Shown: positions 17,904-25,852 of the stretch, piece after piece
Position numbering within the stretch: the stretch's first letter is position 1
How the letters are laid out: each line of letters opens with the position of its first letter
Assembly (NCBI GenBank): GCA_902778625.1
Contig: CACYYM010000003.1
Span: forward strand, 1 to 64,000
DNA: 64,000 nt
Direction of reading: 5' to 3'
Source of the DNA: an uncultured Bacteroidales bacterium
GTDB taxonomy: Bacteria; Bacteroidota; Bacteroidia; Bacteroidales; Bacteroidaceae
The notes under the pieces: generated by a model
What the model saw: the letters and a program-made list of their open reading frames with translations, nothing else
The model's database searches: none
What the model was told of the DNA's origin: nothing
Made by a program: the position numbers and the translations under genes

Positions 17904-17996
17904 CGACACACGCTAAAAAATATTTTTAACGTGTCGAGTTGACAAACTTAGCGTGTCGAGTTGACAAACTTGGCGTGTCGAGTTTGTGTTTTACCT
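17904..17996 (+). repeat. 22-bp phased array of the CGTGTCGAGTT family (3 units) with flanking hairpin
   Basis: GTGTCGAGTT occurs at 17931, 17953 and 17975, exactly 22 bp apart, with linkers such as GACAAACTTAGC. CGACAC at 17904-17909 and a poly-A stretch pair with the poly-T stretch and GTGTCG at 17931-17936. The array starts 47 bp downstream of the GH38 stop and is in the same orientation. Related arrays lie at 28643 and 47364. The interval 17997-18122 holds only a GCCCGCGTGGGC hairpin followed by ATTTTT near 18073. Confidence 0.85.
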
Positions 17997-18122
17997 TGCT
18001 TGTTTTTTCAGTAAGTCAATTATTTGGGGATGGGGACACGCCGCTGCGTGTACCCATTCATATATTATATGCCCGCGTGGGCGGATTTTTAATTCCAGTG
18101 ACAAGGACAGTGCAAGCCGAGT

Positions 18123-18262
18123 GCAAAATGAGAGCTAGCTTTCAGATTTTGCCGAGGCGCAGCCTGTTCTCGCAGCGGAATCTTGGAGCGTCAGCTCCTG
18201 CAGAGAAACGGGCCCTGTTTCTATGCTAAGAGACTTTGTCTCTTAATTCCGATGCAAAGTTA
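18123..18262 (-). ncRNA. Candidate small structured RNA
   Basis: On the minus strand a TAACTTTGC promoter-type box (18255-18262) is followed by four hairpins in a row: AAGAGAC/GTCTCTT (18228-18244), AGAAAC/GTTTCT (18204-18222), GGAGC/GCTCC (18185-18198) and GCAAAAT/ATTTTGC (18123-18152). No open frame of note covers it. It lacks a clear T-run terminator on this strand, so the 3' end is open. It may also be a dispersed intergenic repeat. Confidence 0.35.
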
Positions 18263-18392
18263 CAAGATTCTCATTGCGGTTTACGAATTTTTGAGCGACT
18301 TTTTTTATATGTTCTTCAACATATAATTTAATATGTTCACATGTGCGCGGGGGGGTAAGTATTCGTGTCAGGAATTTTCCCTTCCTATATGA

Positions 18393-18579
18393 GAGTGCAG
18401 TCATTAAGTCATTAAGTCATTAGTCATTAAGGACAAATGAACTGCACTCGGAGCCAATATATATAATAATATATATATATATATTATTATATATATTGAA
18501 TTATATTTAATTCTACTTTTTAGGGTTGAGGGGAGGTTGAAAGTTGCTTAATGACTAATGACTTAATGACTTAATGACT
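18393..18579. mobile_element. MITE-like palindromic element with micro-repeat inverted ends
   Basis: A 33-bp segment at 18399-18431 is the exact reverse complement of 18547-18579. Each arm is built of direct copies of AGTCATTA. Between them lies a 44-bp perfect palindrome at 18455-18498 made of AT steps and bounded by CAAT and ATTG. GAGTGCAG at 18393-18400 also pairs with CTGCACTC at 18442-18449. No coding capacity. It resembles the element at 28260-28497 in plan but not in sequence. Confidence 0.7.
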
Positions 18580-18841
18580 TGGCAGGAAAACGTAACGTAG
18601 TCATTATTAAGCTATTAGTCATTTTGCTCCTAAAACCACCCTTCATGCTCCCAACAACACCCCCTCACCCCCTTGTTAGGAAAAACAAGATTTTTTCTCA
18701 GGAAGCGTGTCAAAATTTTTTCTCGGCAGAAAAAGAGTCTTCCACCTCGCCGCCACAAAAACGACACTGCCCTTCAAAAAAAAATTTAACTATTTAGGAA
18801 AAAAGTTGAGAGTTTATTCGTAAACCGCAATATATTTTTCG

Positions 18842-18849
18842 TACCTTTG
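18842..18849 (+). promoter_or_regulatory. -7 box for the toxin-antitoxin operon
   Basis: TACCTTTG followed by CAG, 28 bp before the antitoxin ATG at 18877. It rules out the in-frame ATG at 18847, which overlaps it. The interval 18580-18841 shows no gene. Confidence 0.75.
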
Positions 18850-18876
18850 CAGAAGAAACATAAAGAAATACATATT

Positions 18877-19125
18877 ATGAACAAGCCATTAACACTTAAT
18901 GCAGATTTCCTGCGCGACCTCAGTATTGTGGCAGAAGACGAGAACCTGCTCTCGAAGGCTGTCAAATACATACGCAAGTTGGCTGCCAAGAAAGAAGACC
19001 CCACACTGATGACCAAAGAGGAGTTCTTCGAAAGGGTAGATAAGGCAAAGGAAGGCCCTACATACAGCATGCTTCCAGGGGAGAACCTGACATCATTCCT
19101 AAAACGTCAAGGTTATGACCTATAG
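18877..19125 (+). CDS. Antitoxin of a type II toxin-antitoxin pair
   Basis: 82 residues, placed just before and overlapping a YoeB-like toxin by 11 bp, the usual arrangement for co-translated antitoxin and toxin. The N-terminal half (LNADFLRDLSIVAEDENLLSKAVKYIRKLAAKK) is helical and probably forms the dimer, while the acidic and basic C-terminal part (TKEEFFERVDKAKEG to FLKRQGYDL) is likely the toxin-wrapping tail. It has no clear Phd or RelB signature, so the name rests on context and size. Such antitoxins normally repress their own promoter, here the box at 18842. Confidence 0.75.
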   Translation: MNKPLTLNADFLRDLSIVAEDENLLSKAVKYIRKLAAKKEDPTLMTKEEFFERVDKAKEGPTYSMLPGENLTSFLKRQGYDL

Positions 19126-19390
19126 AATTGATTTCAAGGAACAGGCTACGCGCGACCTGATTGCTTTGGCAAGAAATGAGCCAAAGGCTTTCATGAAAGC
19201 ACAGGCACTGATAGAGGAATTGCGTGTACATCCTCGTACAGGTACAGGTCATCCTGAGCCTCTTTCGAGCGATCGGGCTGGTCAATGGAGCCGCCGCATC
19301 ACCAAGAAACATCGTCTGGTCTATGAAATTCACGATACAGAAGTTGTAGTGCTCGTCCTCACGGCTTACGGACACTATGACGACAAATAA
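19115..19390 (+). CDS. YoeB/Txe-family mRNA interferase toxin
   Basis: 91 residues, the usual length of the RelE-superfamily YoeB group. The C-terminal half carries the family signature: GTGHPEPLSSDRAGQWSRRI, KKHRLVYEIHDTEVV and the closing TAYGHYDD, giving the catalytic Glu, Arg and His-Tyr of ribosome-dependent mRNA cleavage. It would be held inactive by the antitoxin encoded just upstream. The pair sits in the repeat-rich, AT-richer stretch between the GH38 and LRR genes, consistent with an acquired accessory module. Confidence 0.93.
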   Translation: MTYRIDFKEQATRDLIALARNEPKAFMKAQALIEELRVHPRTGTGHPEPLSSDRAGQWSRRITKKHRLVYEIHDTEVVVLVLTAYGHYDDK

Positions 19391-19409
19391 AAAAGCATAA
19401 CCCAACAGC

Positions 19410-19440
19410 TTGAATTTTGAATTTAGTAATTTTGAATTGT
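19410..19440 (+). repeat. Dispersed AT-rich repeat, family A, intergenic copy
   Basis: TTGAATTTTGAATTTAGTAA and the bases to 19440 repeat the AATTTTGAATT unit. It lies 20 bp after the toxin stop. Confidence 0.6.
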
Positions 19441-19501
19441 AAGATATGGCATAAACAAAGGAACTTAGACATATAGACAAAAAGCATCAGCTTTGATTCT
19501 T

Positions 19502-19668
19502 GTTATTCGAAATTCGCCAAAATTAAGAAACACACAAGAGTAAAAGACTAATGCTCACGCCTCGGCGTGGGCTTTTACTCGGATATAGTGTGTTGGGTGT
19601 TTGACGATACCTCGAATAACGTAGACGAATGAAGTCCACGTTTTTTGTTCCTGTTTCAAAAGGTATCG
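19502..19668 (+). promoter_or_regulatory. Structured leader with alternative helices and terminator before the LRR gene
   Basis: GTTATTCGA (19502-19510) pairs perfectly with TCGAATAAC (19612-19620). Inside, CACAC/GTGTG (19531-19535 with 19588-19592), GAGTAAAAG/CTTTTACTC (19538-19546 with 19572-19580) and GCTCACGC/GCGTGGGC (19553-19560 with 19565-19572) stack into one long arm. AACGTAGAC (19618-19626) pairs with GTCCACGTT (19634-19642) just before TTTTTG, a terminator that shares bases 19618-19620 with the closing helix. CGATACC (19605-19611) can also pair with GGTATCG (19662-19668). This is the plan of a riboswitch or attenuator. The ligand or trigger is unknown and I do not match it to a named family. 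Confidence 0.55.
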
Positions 19669-19696
19669 AACTTATAAACTCTAAAACATAATAATC

Positions 19697-21889
19697 ATGA
19701 AAAAGATTCTACTCTTCAACTTGCTCTTAGCAATGTTTTTCGGAGTTCAGAATGTCAAAGCTGCCAATGTGCGTCTTAATTCTTCTAACTTCCCTGACCC
19801 TGCATTCCGTCAATATCTCTGCACTCTCTTCAATGCCCGAGAAGGTGACATCATTAATACTAATAGTGAAGACCATATGTATATTGAGACAAATTTGGGC
19901 ATATATTCACTTCAGGGTATTGAATATTTTTCGAACTTGTGGCAATTAATTGTACAGTACAACCCGATTACCTCATTAGATCTTTCTTCTAACACAAAAT
20001 TGGTTGATGCCCTTATATCAAATAACAGCGAACTTACCAGTTTAAATGTAACGGGTTTAAATCTTAAAGGACTAGACTGTTCTAACAATAATCTATCTTC
20101 ACTAAATTTGACCACCAGTTCTAATCTCAGTGTTTTAGATTGCTCTAATAACAATCTTTCTACGCTAAATGTTAATAGTAATCCTAATCTCGTGTATTTA
20201 TATTGTTCTGGTAACAATCTTACATCTTTGAACTTAAGCAATACAACTAAGATACGTGAATTAGACTGCTCTAGGAACAACATTACACAATTGGACGACC
20301 TATGGCGCTGCACAGAACTCAGGAAATTGGACTGCTCTTACAACAAACTGACAGGACCACTTCCTTTGGCTGCTGGCCTCACCAAACTTGAAGATTTAAT
20401 TTGTGGCGGCAACGACTTCACTTCAATTAATTTATACTACCTAACTAACCTTGAGCGTTTGACATTGAAGGAAAGTAAGGTCACATCGCTCGACTTCTCG
20501 AATAATCCCAACTTGCACTATCTGAATTGTGAAGGCACACCATTAGGAAGCATCGACTTGCGCCACAATACAGAGTTGGACACTCTGATAGTCAAGAATT
20601 GCGATCTCTATCAATTGCTTATCACAAGTGGCAATAATAAACTGGTACATTTGGATTGCTCGTACAATGATCTGACCAAGTTTTATCTTCCCAATTATTC
20701 TCAACTAAAATTCCTGAACTGTTCATACAATAGCCTTCCCACTCTCGACATCTCTGCATGCACAAGTCTGAACATCCTTCGTGCCCATCATAACAAGCTA
20801 ATATCAATTGTAGGTATTGATCAAGTAGCGGGGCTTTGGAGTGGAAGTAATAGCCAAAATGAAAATCAAGAGTCTACTCGTCGCTTCGAGCGTATTGCCT
20901 ATAATGGCGGTGAGGCATTGGCGTTGGATCTTGGAGGAAACGTGGCTAGTCGCATAAGTAACCTTAAGGTTGATGATGTTGAAAAAGATAAAGTAATATA
21001 TGGCAACTATCTTATTGTTTCAGATGACCTGATGCAAATACCAAGGGAAGTAACATATGACTTTAATGTTGTCTCTGGTAGTAATATGGATGTTACTGTG
21101 AACTACGATGTAAAGGACTACAACATCTTGATTGACGGCAAACAGATGACTTCGCTCGATATGTATAATGTGCCGGGAGTGGTAAGCGGCAAAGCATACT
21201 TCGAAGACGAGCCTGATGGTGTCGGCTGGGCAAACGAGCCAACACTCGTGCTCGAGAATGCAACCCTTGAATGGAATGATGCTCTCTATGGTTTATATAA
21301 TGAGAATTGCTATGACCTTACAATCAAAGTCATTGGCGATTGTTCTATAATAAAGAAGAATCATATCGCTCTTGAACTTGACGTTGCAACCAATACTTAT
21401 ATCGTTGGTGGAGGCACACTTAAGATATATTCATCGGATTATCATGCTATTAGAACCTGGGCTGTTACCAATCTGACAATAAAAGACAACACAACAGTAA
21501 TAGCAAAGAGTGATACAGATTACGGCTTATATGATGAAGACGGAGCACGCATAGAAATCAAGGACGGAGGCGTGTTTGCTGTTTACGGTAAGAATGAACC
21601 TATCACTTATGAAAATGCACCGATTTTGGGCGAAGGCATTGCTTTGCGCTATCCTGTTGATGCTTATATCGGCAATTACTATGTTTATAATGCCGACGGC
21701 ACAAAGGTTCAAGGCGACTGGGTAGTCTTTGGTCCTGACACGCAAGCAACAAGGGATTTGATTACAGGCGTTTCTCCCCTCGGGGAGACGGAAGAGGGGG
21801 CCGCTATTTATAACCTTGCTGGTCAACGCTTGAGCAGGCCTCAGAAGGGCATCTACATCACCAACGGACGCAAGGTGCTCGTAAAATAA
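19697..21889 (+). CDS. Secreted leucine-rich-repeat protein with C-terminal tail
   Basis: 730 residues, signal peptide ending near VKAAN. Residues about 75-385 hold roughly thirteen 21-residue LRR units with the pattern LxxLDCSNNNLSSLNLT, the internalin-like form of Bacteroidetes surface proteins that bind host or bacterial ligands. Residues about 420-660 form beta-rich domains, including a right-handed-helix-like stretch (LTIKVIGDCSIIKKNH, LTIKDNTTVIAKSD). The tail IYNLAGQRLSRPQKGIYITN and GRKVLVK follows the repeat-encoded SPLGETEEGA. The gene is visibly richer in A+T than the flanking enzymes, suggesting different ancestry. Expression is probably controlled by the structured leader at 19502-19668. 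Confidence 0.88.
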   Translation: MKKILLFNLLLAMFFGVQNVKAANVRLNSSNFPDPAFRQYLCTLFNAREGDIINTNSEDHMYIETNLGIYSLQGIEYFSNLWQLIVQYNPITSLDLSSNTKLVDALISNNSELTSLNVTGLNLKGLDCSNNNLSSLNLTTSSNLSVLDCSNNNLSTLNVNSNPNLVYLYCSGNNLTSLNLSNTTKIRELDCSRNNITQLDDLWRCTELRKLDCSYNKLTGPLPLAAGLTKLEDLICGGNDFTSINLYYLTNLERLTLKESKVTSLDFSNNPNLHYLNCEGTPLGSIDLRHNTELDTLIVKNCDLYQLLITSGNNKLVHLDCSYNDLTKFYLPNYSQLKFLNCSYNSLPTLDISACTSLNILRAHHNKLISIVGIDQVAGLWSGSNSQNENQESTRRFERIAYNGGEALALDLGGNVASRISNLKVDDVEKDKVIYGNYLIVSDDLMQIPREVTYDFNVVSGSNMDVTVNYDVKDYNILIDGKQMTSLDMYNVPGVVSGKAYFEDEPDGVGWANEPTLVLENATLEWNDALYGLYNENCYDLTIKVIGDCSIIKKNHIALELDVATNTYIVGGGTLKIYSSDYHAIRTWAVTNLTIKDNTTVIAKSDTDYGLYDEDGARIEIKDGGVFAVYGKNEPITYENAPILGEGIALRYPVDAYIGNYYVYNADGTKVQGDWVVFGPDTQATRDLITGVSPLGETEEGAAIYNLAGQRLSRPQKGIYITNGRKVLVK
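21773..21802 (+). repeat. Dispersed repeat, family B, inside the LRR gene
   Basis: Begins TCTCCCCTCGGGGAGACGGA and matches 17735-17764 at 27 of 30 bases. It encodes SPLGETEEGA before the C-terminal tail. Confidence 0.8.
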
Positions 21890-21907
21890 GAAATGCAGAA
21901 ATAAGCA

Positions 21908-21946
21908 AAGCCCCGCTACCTTATCGGTAAGCGGGGCTTACTTGTT
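21908..21946. terminator. Bidirectional terminator between convergent genes
   Basis: AAGCCCCGCT (21908-21917) pairs with AGCGGGGCTT (21930-21939), extended by an ACC/GGT step. It lies between the LRR stop and the stop of the minus-strand LamG-GH43 gene and serves both. Confidence 0.8.
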
Positions 21947-21958
21947 TAATCAGTTGTG

Positions 21959-24664
21959 TTATCTGATTGCGTATTTCTTGCCGTCTTGGATAATGACTCC
22001 AGTTTGAGGCGCTTGCCATTTGCGACCTTGAAGGTCGTAGATGTCAATTTTCCCCTTTTTACTTTTCCCACCTTTTACCTTTTCAATTCCTGTTGCATCG
22101 TCGGGCAGCAGAATGAGGCGTTGATACTCTTCTTCTGTGATAGGAATGACTGTGCCGTGGCGGGGCGTGAAGGCTCCGCTGGTGGCGGTGTTCTTGCGGA
22201 AGGTGAACTGGAAGAGGTCCTTGGAAGAGCAGAACTGGTAGTGTCCGTTCATATAACAGTCATACATCAATATCCAATCATCGCTGTTGATTAGGCGAAA
22301 GACGCCGGAGCCCTCCACAGCTTCGGTGGTTTGTTGCAGCGTGCCCGATGCCGAACTCCACTGGCTGCCTTCCTGTCCCTCGGGAGCGGTGAGGCTGGTT
22401 GCCGTGACTTGACAGATACCGCCTGCTCCTTCGTTCTTATAGAAGGCGTGATAAAGTCCGTCGTTTTCGTTGAAGACGATGTCCATGTCGATGGTGGCTC
22501 CGCCTCGGTCGTAGAAATAGATGGGTTCGCTTTCAAGGTCGGTGAAGTCGGCATTTGCGTATGCGTAGAAGACTTTATCGTAGGTCACGACGCCGTCGTT
22601 CGTCAGGATGGAGAAGTAGATAAGGTACTTGCCCGCCACCGGGTCGTAAATAGTCTCAGGAGCCCATACGCGTGTTACGTTGGCGAAGTACGTTCCGGAA
22701 TAACGTGTCGGGAAATGTACGGTGCTTGTTTGCCAGTGGACGAGGTCGCTGGAACGCATGAGCACCATGCCTCTGTTGCTGCTCCAACCGAGTGCTGAAC
22801 GCATGTCGGTGGCTACCATATAGAAATATCCGTCCTCGCCTCTTAGGATGTGCGGGTCGCGCAATCCGTTCATGACGGTAATGCCCTCTGCTTTGACGAC
22901 AGGCTTGCCTTTGTTGACGACAGTATAGTTGTAGCCATCATCGGAAACGGCATAGTAGATGTTCTCGTCATCGTTGCTCGGGAAGAAGGTGAAGAGGTAG
23001 TGGCTGTAGGGACTGTCTTTTTGGTGAACCCAGATGTCGAAAGTCTTGGTGGCTGTCTCGTTGCCGTTTGTCAGGGTAGCGGTCAGGGTGACGTGCTGGC
23101 GGGTTTCACTGGGCGTGCCAACGACTTGTCCTTCGTTGGAGAGCAGGTCTGTGTTGTCGGATTGCCAAGTGATGGTGGAGCCGTAGATGCCTTGAACGGG
23201 CAAGGTGACGCCTTCATAGAGGTTGCCTGTGCAGCTGGGCAAGGTGAGTGCCTCGAGGTCCATGCTAAGGATTCCCTGTTCTTTCTGGTCGTTGAGTGCT
23301 TCTGCATGTGCTGCCAGTTCGGAGAGGTCGCTTGTGGAAAGGGCAGTATTGTAGATGCTAAAGTCTGCATAAAGCGCATCCTTGATATAGGCATCACCAT
23401 CGTAACAGCTGCGTCCAAGGTAGTTCATGACAAGTTTGTTGAGGTCGCAGGGGTGTGTTTTCATGTTGGAGTTCTGGCTTTTCCGTGTGCCGTTGACATA
23501 AAGCGAGCCAGCGTTACCGTCCTGAACATAGGTGATGTTGACCCATTCGCCTTTTGTAAAAGGCGTTGCTGCGCTGACATTCGTCTCGCCGCTCCAGTTG
23601 GAAAGGGTGATGGAGTAGCGTGTATCCTTGGCAGACAAGAACATATAACCTTGGCTTGAACTCTTGGCGAAGCACCAAATGAAGTTACCTGCGCCGGTGA
23701 TTGTGGTGGCATTTGGGATGTAGAGAGTGGTGCTGATGCTAAACGGTTCGTCGAGTTGGTTCAAGGCTCTGCCAAAGTCTTCGCCGAAGTCAAAATAGCC
23801 GTTGCCAGAGCCGAGGCTAAGAACAGGTGTAGAGTTGAAGTGCGTCAATGTAGCACCATTCTTCAAAGAGCCGGTGAACTGAGTTTGTGCGTCGCTGAGG
23901 GTTGTGAAGTCGAAGATGACAGGATAGGTGACGGGCTCTTCCTCCTCGTGCCATGGACGTGCATCATAAAGGGCTTTGATTTCTTCTTCTGTAAGGGCTT
24001 TCGCGTAGATGCGGAAATTATCCATCATGGTATTCGTCATATAGGCATCGCCACTATATGGCGAGCGTCCCAACCAGCATTGTGTAATGCTCGATGCAAA
24101 GCTGGCAGGATGCAGAGAAGTTGTGCACGTGCCACGCTGTTTGCCGTCAATATAAATGGTACATGTGTTGCCGCTCTGCACAGCTGTAACGGTGTGCCAC
24201 TCGTTTTCCTGAATTCCTTTGCCCGAATATGCCATATAGGCAGTGGAATTCTTTATCTCGTAGTACCAATCGACGTTGCCTGCTTTATTGACGAGTGCCG
24301 TGTATTGCCCTGTGCCGTTACCCATGGCCCAAGCCCAACAGTAGCTGCCCAGCGAGTTGGGAGTGCCGACGTTAATGTCGAGCGAAATGGAGTAGTCGCC
24401 ACTGAGTTGACCAAGTATCTCGCGAGCCATCTGCTGACCGAGGTCGAGATAACCTTGGTTGTTGCCAGTCGAGAGGACACGATTGCCGTCGTCGAGCGTG
24501 AGAAACGAGGCGGAGCCTTTTAGCGTGGCATTATAAGTACCGCTGTCGTCGCCATTGTTGTTGAAACTATAGTTGACGAGCAAAGCGTTGTCTTGTGCCA
24601 TTAAAGGGTTAAAAGGCGAAAAGACGAAAAGGTAAAAAGCGAGGGAAAATATTGTGTGTTTCAT
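21959..24664 (-). CDS. Secreted GH43-type enzyme with two LamG domains and C-terminal tail
   Basis: 901 residues. The signal peptide ends at PLMAQ. Two concanavalin-like LamG domains cover about residues 25-235 and 245-450, each with the pattern WHTVTAVQSGNTCTIYIDG or WVNITYVQDGNAGSLYVNG. An Ig-like linker (about 460-545) leads to a five-bladed propeller with GLRDPHILRGEDGYFYMVAT, the GH43 catalytic Asp region, at about 595. LamG-GH43 proteins are usually arabinosidases or related exo-enzymes. The tail IYDLQGRKWQAPQTGVIIQD and GKKYAIR is of the shared type. The basic linker EKVKGGKSKKGK is encoded by an AAAGGTAAAA-like repeat. It is last in the GH26-TSCPD-flavodoxin group, 45 bp after the flavodoxin stop. 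Confidence 0.85.
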   Translation of the reverse strand: MKHTIFSLAFYLFVFSPFNPLMAQDNALLVNYSFNNNGDDSGTYNATLKGSASFLTLDDGNRVLSTGNNQGYLDLGQQMAREILGQLSGDYSISLDINVGTPNSLGSYCWAWAMGNGTGQYTALVNKAGNVDWYYEIKNSTAYMAYSGKGIQENEWHTVTAVQSGNTCTIYIDGKQRGTCTTSLHPASFASSITQCWLGRSPYSGDAYMTNTMMDNFRIYAKALTEEEIKALYDARPWHEEEEPVTYPVIFDFTTLSDAQTQFTGSLKNGATLTHFNSTPVLSLGSGNGYFDFGEDFGRALNQLDEPFSISTTLYIPNATTITGAGNFIWCFAKSSSQGYMFLSAKDTRYSITLSNWSGETNVSAATPFTKGEWVNITYVQDGNAGSLYVNGTRKSQNSNMKTHPCDLNKLVMNYLGRSCYDGDAYIKDALYADFSIYNTALSTSDLSELAAHAEALNDQKEQGILSMDLEALTLPSCTGNLYEGVTLPVQGIYGSTITWQSDNTDLLSNEGQVVGTPSETRQHVTLTATLTNGNETATKTFDIWVHQKDSPYSHYLFTFFPSNDDENIYYAVSDDGYNYTVVNKGKPVVKAEGITVMNGLRDPHILRGEDGYFYMVATDMRSALGWSSNRGMVLMRSSDLVHWQTSTVHFPTRYSGTYFANVTRVWAPETIYDPVAGKYLIYFSILTNDGVVTYDKVFYAYANADFTDLESEPIYFYDRGGATIDMDIVFNENDGLYHAFYKNEGAGGICQVTATSLTAPEGQEGSQWSSASGTLQQTTEAVEGSGVFRLINSDDWILMYDCYMNGHYQFCSSKDLFQFTFRKNTATSGAFTPRHGTVIPITEEEYQRLILLPDDATGIEKVKGGKSKKGKIDIYDLQGRKWQAPQTGVIIQDGKKYAIR

Positions 24665-24709
24665 GTTTTTTGTTTTCTTGTTGTCTTATTTCCTTATTTT
24701 TACAAATTC

Positions 24710-25519
24710 TTAATTCCTAACGACTTCGGTGAATTCTGGTTTGGCTCCTTCTTCGTTGCTTACTGTTACGAAGATGGTTGAGGTGCCTTCCTGGCCGTCG
24801 AAACCGATGCTCTTTGCCGTGAACTTGTAGTCCGTGCTTTCGCTTGTCTCGCGCTTGCCAACCGTAACAGGAGTGCCGAGCGGGAACTGATAGCCAGAAC
24901 AAGCAGCATCGAAGATGAGGCTATCCTCTTCTGTCACAGGTGCTTGCTCGCTATATTCGGGCAGAGGTGTAACAGTTCCATCCTTGAAGCCATTCTCGAT
25001 GAGGAAACGTTCGAGTTCTTTTGGCGCAGCTTCAATTCTTGCCTGACGTATGCCATAACCCTGCTTGATGTTTGCTTTCGGCAAAGCTTCCTTGAGGGCT
25101 TCTGTAGAAGAACCTAAGCCACCGCTACCGAACGTACAAAAGGGCACAATAGTTTTGCCCTCGAAAGCGTTCTCTTTAACTAGCGTGGCAATAGGCATGG
25201 CGTAAGTGCCGAACCAAATCGGGTAGCCGATAAAGATGACATCATAGTCGTCGAGGTTAACTTTGAGAGGATTGATTTCAGGCGTTTCGCCGTTTTCCCG
25301 TTCCTTGCCACTGCGCTCGATGGTGGCTTGGAAATCACTATCGTAGGGAATTGTTGCCTCGATGCGTTCGATATCTGCACCAAGTTGCTTCTGCAGCTCT
25401 TCAGCTACGGTTTGAGTCGTGCCCGTTTGGGAATAATACAGCACCAAGGTCTTCTGTGGTTTGGTGCAACCCGTCAGGATAGTAGCCATAAGAGCTAATG
25501 ATAATAAAGTACTTTTCAT
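24710..25519 (-). CDS. Flavodoxin-like lipoprotein
   Basis: 269 residues from the ATG at 25519, chosen because it gives a clean lipoprotein signal peptide (MKSTLLSLALMATILTGC). The flavodoxin fold follows: FMN phosphate loop LYYSQTGTTQTVAEEL, DDYDVIFIGYPIWFGTYAMP and the ring-binding TFGSGGLGSS. About 80 extra C-terminal residues form a beta-rich segment of unknown role. Flavodoxins carry electrons via FMN; being lipid-anchored outside the cytoplasm is common for this Bacteroidetes variant, though its partner is unknown. It lies 20 bp after the TSCPD gene. Confidence 0.85.
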   Translation of the reverse strand: MKSTLLSLALMATILTGCTKPQKTLVLYYSQTGTTQTVAEELQKQLGADIERIEATIPYDSDFQATIERSGKERENGETPEINPLKVNLDDYDVIFIGYPIWFGTYAMPIATLVKENAFEGKTIVPFCTFGSGGLGSSTEALKEALPKANIKQGYGIRQARIEAAPKELERFLIENGFKDGTVTPLPEYSEQAPVTEEDSLIFDAACSGYQFPLGTPVTVGKRETSESTDYKFTAKSIGFDGQEGTSTIFVTVSNEEGAKPEFTEVVRN

Positions 25520-25539
25520 AATATAGATGAATTGATATT

Positions 25540-25803
25540 TCATTTTTCACTTTTCGTTTTCAATTGTTCCAACGCTCGGCACAGCTGGTCGGGACAGGAA
25601 GTACGTTTTGTGCCGCAACGGATGCCGTCGAGCTTCTGGATGACGTCTTCCACCTTCTGTCCCTTTACAAGGCGGCAGATGCCTTGCAAGTTGCCGTTGC
25701 AGCCACCTACGAAGAAGACTTGCTGAATCACGTCGTTGTCATCTACTGTCACGTCAATCAATTGCGAGCAAGTCCCTTGAGTTTGATACTGAATATGTTT
25801 CAT
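25540..25803 (-). CDS. TSCPD-domain protein
   Basis: 87 residues consisting of one TSCPD domain: FVGGCNGNLQGICRLVKGQ in the middle and IRCGTKRTSCPDQL near the end, with conserved Cys pairs that probably bind a metal. The domain also occurs at the end of some class II ribonucleotide reductases; the stand-alone form has no firm function. It sits between GH26 (49 bp) and the flavodoxin lipoprotein (20 bp) on the same strand, so a link to redox chemistry is possible but unproven. Confidence 0.85.
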   Translation of the reverse strand: MKHIQYQTQGTCSQLIDVTVDDNDVIQQVFFVGGCNGNLQGICRLVKGQKVEDVIQKLDGIRCGTKRTSCPDQLCRALEQLKTKSEK

Positions 25804-25852
25804 AAGATAAGGTTTACGGTTTACAGTTTACTGGTTAGGGTTAGGCTTATCG

